From NCBI RefSeq assembly GCF_000722705.1, contig NZ_JPFW01000010.1, positions 1 through 60,728 on the forward strand: 60,728 nt of DNA, in the 5' to 3' direction. This stretch comes from Streptococcus mitis (GTDB lineage Bacteria > Bacillota > Bacilli > Lactobacillales > Streptococcaceae). The position numbers and the translations under genes were made by a program. The stretch's first letter is position 1. Each line of letters starts with the position of its first letter. Of this stretch, positions 58,025 to 60,728 are shown piece by piece. The notes under the pieces are model-generated. The model worked only from the letters and a program-made list of their open reading frames with translations, had not been told where the DNA came from and ran no database searches.

Positions 58025-58198
58025 TATACCTTGAAAAATCGACTGCATAGAAAAGTCTTTGGGCAGATAAAGGCTTGTTTGGGTTACAAGAGATGTAAAC
58101 TGAGAGGTAAGCGTCAAGTGAGAATTGACATGGGATTGGTACTTATGGCCAACAACCTCCTAAAATACAATAAGAGAACGACTAAATTAAAAAGCTAG
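58025..58198 (+). pseudogene. 3' remnant of an IS1182-like transposase
   Basis: The frame encodes LHRKVFGQIKACLGYKRCK, then LRGKRQVRIDMGLVLMANNL and LKYNKR. FGQIK...G..RF.LRG...V...WGL..LA.NLLK is the C-terminal pattern of IS1182-type transposases. Only the last 55 or so codons are left, with no start. The open frame further upstream belongs to the cysK terminator. Confidence 0.75.
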
Positions 58199-58226
58199 AG
58201 TCCCACAATTAGAAATCTCTAGCTTT
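58191..58226. terminator. Bidirectional terminator between the IS remnant and tsf
   Basis: AAAGCTAGAG / CTCTAGCTTT stem with a T tract on both strands, so it can serve both the IS remnant and tsf. Confidence 0.8.
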
Positions 58227-58266
58227 TTTGTGTTTGAGAACTTTTTTATCTCAGACTCTTATATGA

Positions 58267-59307
58267 TTAATTATTCAAGGCTGCTGCCATTGTAGCTGCA
58301 ACTTCCGCTTCAAAGTCGTTTGCAGCTTTCTCGATACCTTCACCAACTTCAAAGCGAGCGAACTCAACTACAGAAGCGTTAACTGATTCAAGGTATGCTT
58401 CAACTGTCTTGCTGTCATCCATGATGTAAACTTGTGCAAGAAGTGTGTAAGCTTGGTCAACTTTAGTGTTGTCAAGCATGAAGCGGTCCATTTTACCTGG
58501 GATGATTTTGTCCCAGATTTTTTCTGGTTTACCTTCTGCAGCCAATTCAGCTTTAATATCAGCTTCAGCTTGCGCAATCACTTCATCAGTCAATTGAGCT
58601 TTTGATCCATACTTCAAGTGTGGAAGAGCTGGTTTGTTAACCATTGCACGACTTTCGTTGTCTTGGTCGATTACGTGGTTCAATTGTGCCAACTCATCTT
58701 TAACGAATTGCTCATCCAATTCTTTGTAAGAAAGAACTGTTGGTTTCATCGCTGCGATGTGCATTGACAATTGTTTAGCAAGAGCTTCGTCTCCGCCTTC
58801 AACAACTGAAATAACACCGATACGTCCACCATTATGTTGGTATGCTCCAAAGTGTTGTGCATCTGTTTTTTCAATCAATGCAAAGCGACGGAATGAGATT
58901 TTTTCTCCGATAGTTGCTGTTGCAGATACGTATGCAGCTTCAAGAGTTTCACCTGAAGGCATTGTCAAAGCAAGAGCTTCTTCATTGTTAGCAGGTTTTC
59001 CTTCGGCAATAACTTTAGCTGTAGTATTTACCAATTCAACGAATTGAGCGTTTTTCGCAACGAAGTCAGTTTCAGCGTTTACTTCGATAACTGCTGCAAC
59101 ATTACCGTTAACATAAACACCAGTCAAGCCTTCTGCAGCAACACGGTCAGCTTTCTTAGCTGCCTTAGCCATACCTTTTTCACGAAGCAATTCAATCGCT
59201 TTTTCGATGTCACCGTCTGTTTCTACAAGCGCTTTTTTAGCGTCCATAACACCGGCACCAGATTTTTCACGCAACTCTTTTACAAGTTTAGCTGTAATTT
59301 CTGCCAT
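58267..59307 (-). CDS. tsf: Translation elongation factor Ts
   Basis: 346 aa. N-terminal [21 protein letters not shown] with the following [10 protein letters not shown] region, both diagnostic of EF-Ts, which recycles GDP from EF-Tu. It lies downstream of rpsB as in most bacteria. Confidence 0.97.
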   Translation of the reverse strand: MAEITAKLVKELREKSGAGVMDAKKALVETDGDIEKAIELLREKGMAKAAKKADRVAAEGLTGVYVNGNVAAVIEVNAETDFVAKNAQFVELVNTTAKVIAEGKPANNEEALALTMPSGETLEAAYVSATATIGEKISFRRFALIEKTDAQHFGAYQHNGGRIGVISVVEGGDEALAKQLSMHIAAMKPTVLSYKELDEQFVKDELAQLNHVIDQDNESRAMVNKPALPHLKYGSKAQLTDEVIAQAEADIKAELAAEGKPEKIWDKIIPGKMDRFMLDNTKVDQAYTLLAQVYIMDDSKTVEAYLESVNASVVEFARFEVGEGIEKAANDFEAEVAATMAAALNN

Positions 59308-59334
59308 TTTGATTCTCCTATATTTTTTAAAAAT

Positions 59335-59363
59335 AGGAGAGCCGGGCTAAGCCCCGCCCTCCT
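59335..59363 (-). terminator. GC-rich hairpin between rpsB and tsf
   Basis: Minus strand GGAGGGCGGGGC / GCCCGGCTCTCC around TTA, then TATTTTT. It could be a partial terminator setting the ratio of S2 to EF-Ts. Confidence 0.65.
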
Positions 59364-59385
59364 AGGTAATTACTATTTATATGAA

Positions 59386-60165
59386 TTAAGCGTTGTCGCC
59401 TTCTACAACTTCAACGATTTCTTCAATTGAATCTGCTTGAGCTTCAGAAGCTGCAAATTCTGCTTCAACTGCTGCTGCATCTTCACCTTGACGTCCTTCG
59501 ATGATAGCGTCAGCCAATTTAGCTGTAATCAATTTAACAGCGCGGATAGCGTCATCGTTAGCTGGGATGATTACATCGATATCATCTGGATCAGTGTTTG
59601 TGTCAACCATCGCTACAACTGGGATTCCCAATTTTTTAGCTTCTTTAACAGCGATTTGCTCTTTATGTGGGTCAACTACGTACATAACATCTGGAATACG
59701 AGGCATATCTTCGATACCGCCCAAGAATTTTTCAAGACGTGCACGTTGTTTGTTAAGAAGTGCAACTTCTTTCTTAGGAAGAACTTCGAAAGTTCCATCT
59801 TCTTCCATACGTTTGATTTCTTTCAAACGAGCGATACGTTTTTGGATTGTTCCCCAGTTTGTAAGAGTTCCACCCAACCAACGGTGGTTGATGAAGTATT
59901 GACCTGAACGTACTGCTTCTTCAGCAACTGCATCAGCTGCTTGTTTTTTAGTACCAACGAACAATACAACTGCATCGTTAGCTGCCGCATCACGCATGAA
60001 GTCGTATGCTTGGTCAGCGTATTTTACAGTTTGTTGCAAGTCGATAACGTGGATTCCGTTACGCTCAGTGAAGATGTACTTAGCCATCTTAGGGTTCCAG
60101 CGACGAGTTTGGTGACCAAAGTGTACACCAGCCTCAAGAAGTTGTTTCATTGAAATTACTGCCAT
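59386..60165 (-). CDS. rpsB: Ribosomal protein uS2
   Basis: 259 aa starting [27 protein letters not shown]; the start at 60165 has AAGGAG upstream, while the longer reading to 60249 does not fit the family. It is part of the 30S subunit. The acidic C-terminus ([20 protein letters not shown]) is common in Gram-positive S2. Confidence 0.97.
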   Translation of the reverse strand: MAVISMKQLLEAGVHFGHQTRRWNPKMAKYIFTERNGIHVIDLQQTVKYADQAYDFMRDAAANDAVVLFVGTKKQAADAVAEEAVRSGQYFINHRWLGGTLTNWGTIQKRIARLKEIKRMEEDGTFEVLPKKEVALLNKQRARLEKFLGGIEDMPRIPDVMYVVDPHKEQIAVKEAKKLGIPVVAMVDTNTDPDDIDVIIPANDDAIRAVKLITAKLADAIIEGRQGEDAAAVEAEFAASEAQADSIEEIVEVVEGDNA

Positions 60166-60387
60166 GAGTATTTCTCCTTTTTGTTTTTTTCCTCTTCTTG
60201 ACTTCAACTCGCAAAACGACCCAAGGGCAACTGCTTCACAATTCATCAAGAATGAGTATTATCGTTCACACGACAAGTTTCATTTTACCATACTTTTTCA
60301 ATATTTTCAAGCGATTTTAGTAGATTTTTAAAGTAAGTTAACTATATAAATCATAAAAGAGACTCAAGTCGAGCCTCTTCGTTTTAT
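60166..60387. other. rpsB leader and left flank of the IS element
   Basis: No gene recognised. AAGAGACTC / GAGCCTCTT (60355-60382) forms a terminator-like hairpin at the edge of the IS. The upstream sequence contains the rpsB leader. Confidence 0.5.
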
Positions 60388-60728
60388 GGCTCTATAATAT
60401 TTGTAGTGGGTAAATCCCCTATAGATATTATGGAGCCTATTTTTGTGTAGAAAAAAAGTCCCATATGACCTATAATGAAAAGCGACCAAACAACTCATTA
60501 GAAAGATTCATATGGAACAATTACATTTTATCACAAAACTACTCGATATCAAAGACCCAAATATCCAATTTATGGATATCATCAATAGGGATACACACAA
60601 AGAAATCATCGCTAAACTGGATTATGAGGCCCCATCTTGCCCTGATTGTAGAAGTCAAATGAAGAAATATGACTTCCAAAAACCATCGAAAATTCCTTAC
60701 CTTGAAACAACTGGTATGCCTACCAGAA
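60388..60728 (+). mobile_element. IS1167-like (ISL3 family) insertion sequence, left end
   Basis: GGCTCTATAATATTTGTAG (60388-60406) and its inverted partner CTATAGATATTATGGAGCC (60419-60437) mark a terminal hairpin, followed by the transposase gene. The element runs off the right edge of the window. Confidence 0.75.
60512..60728 (+). CDS. ISL3-family transposase, N-terminal part (cut by window edge)
   Basis: Starts MEQLHFITKLLDIKDPNIQF and contains the N-terminal zinc-finger-like CPDC segment (YEAPSCPDCRSQMKKYDF) of ISL3-family transposases such as IS1167. The visible 72 codons are open. Whether the rest is intact cannot be seen. Confidence 0.85.
   Translation, partial: MEQLHFITKLLDIKDPNIQFMDIINRDTHKEIIAKLDYEAPSCPDCRSQMKKYDFQKPSKIPYLETTGMPTR

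Overview
This window looks like chromosome of a mitis-group Streptococcus, most likely S. mitis or a close relative of S. pneumoniae. The gene order (glycosidases, zmp, band-7 protein, fucO-like dehydrogenase, adcRCBA, dltXABCD, glpKOF, hslO-dus, ctsR-clpC, thiamine-precursor transporter, cbpD, veg-dnaC-rplI-pde1-hpf, comFA-comFC, yigZ, cysK, tsf-rpsB) follows the pneumococcal chromosome near the end of its numbering as I remember it. Other mitis-group marks are two BOX repeats, ComX (cin) boxes at comFA and cbpD, a choline-binding CbpD, a zinc metalloprotease with an N-terminal LPxTG, and ISL3/IS1167-like and IS1182-like transposase pieces. Nearly all genes lie on the minus strand.

Layout. 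1-1.1 kb: an Rpn-type nuclease gene next to a partial copy of itself. 1.2-6.7 kb: cytoplasmic GH29 fucosidase and GH2 beta-galactosidase under a CcpA (cre) promoter. 6.9-11.2 kb: surface zinc metalloprotease. 11.4-13.7 kb: BOX, band-7 protein, iron alcohol dehydrogenase. 14.1-14.5 kb: a complete Fst/par-type type I toxin-antitoxin module (32-aa toxin, convergent antisense RNA of about 62 nt, shared terminator, repeated pairing sequence), sitting where the pneumococcal fucose operon would be. 14.6-18.1 kb: zinc uptake adcRCBA. 18.2-22.7 kb: teichoic acid D-alanylation operon including the 43-aa DltX. 22.8-29.5 kb: accessory island. 29.5-35.2 kb: glycerol genes with an Mga-like regulator. 35.4-37.8 kb: hslO, dus, isochorismatase-like hydrolase. 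37.9-41.8 kb: lipoprotein, small membrane protein and a nadR-pnuC-Nudix NAD salvage operon, in the place where pneumococcus carries cbpA and its two-component system. 41.9-60.2 kb: conserved core. 60.4 kb to the end: start of an IS1167-like element.

The most interesting part is the island. It holds a decayed streptide-type (KxxxW cyclic peptide) RiPP locus: a 21-aa StrA-like precursor ending in KGDGWK, a radical SAM/SPASM maturase of StrB/SuiB type broken by one nonsense codon and three single-base deletions, two MFS exporters, an Rgg regulator broken by one single-base deletion, and an intact 23-aa SHP pheromone gene. The strA and shp promoters share a motif that is probably the Rgg box. The locus is enclosed by inverted copies of a hairpin repeat, and the right-hand copy appears to be split by about 1.5 kb carrying a secreted bacteriocin-like protein, a divergent small membrane protein and a replication-protein fragment.

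Functionally, the core regions serve metal uptake, cell-wall charge, glycerol and host-glycan use, proteostasis (CtsR/ClpC, Hsp33), competence (CbpD, ComFA, ComFC) and translation. All functions come from reading motifs and from remembered families; no database search was run.
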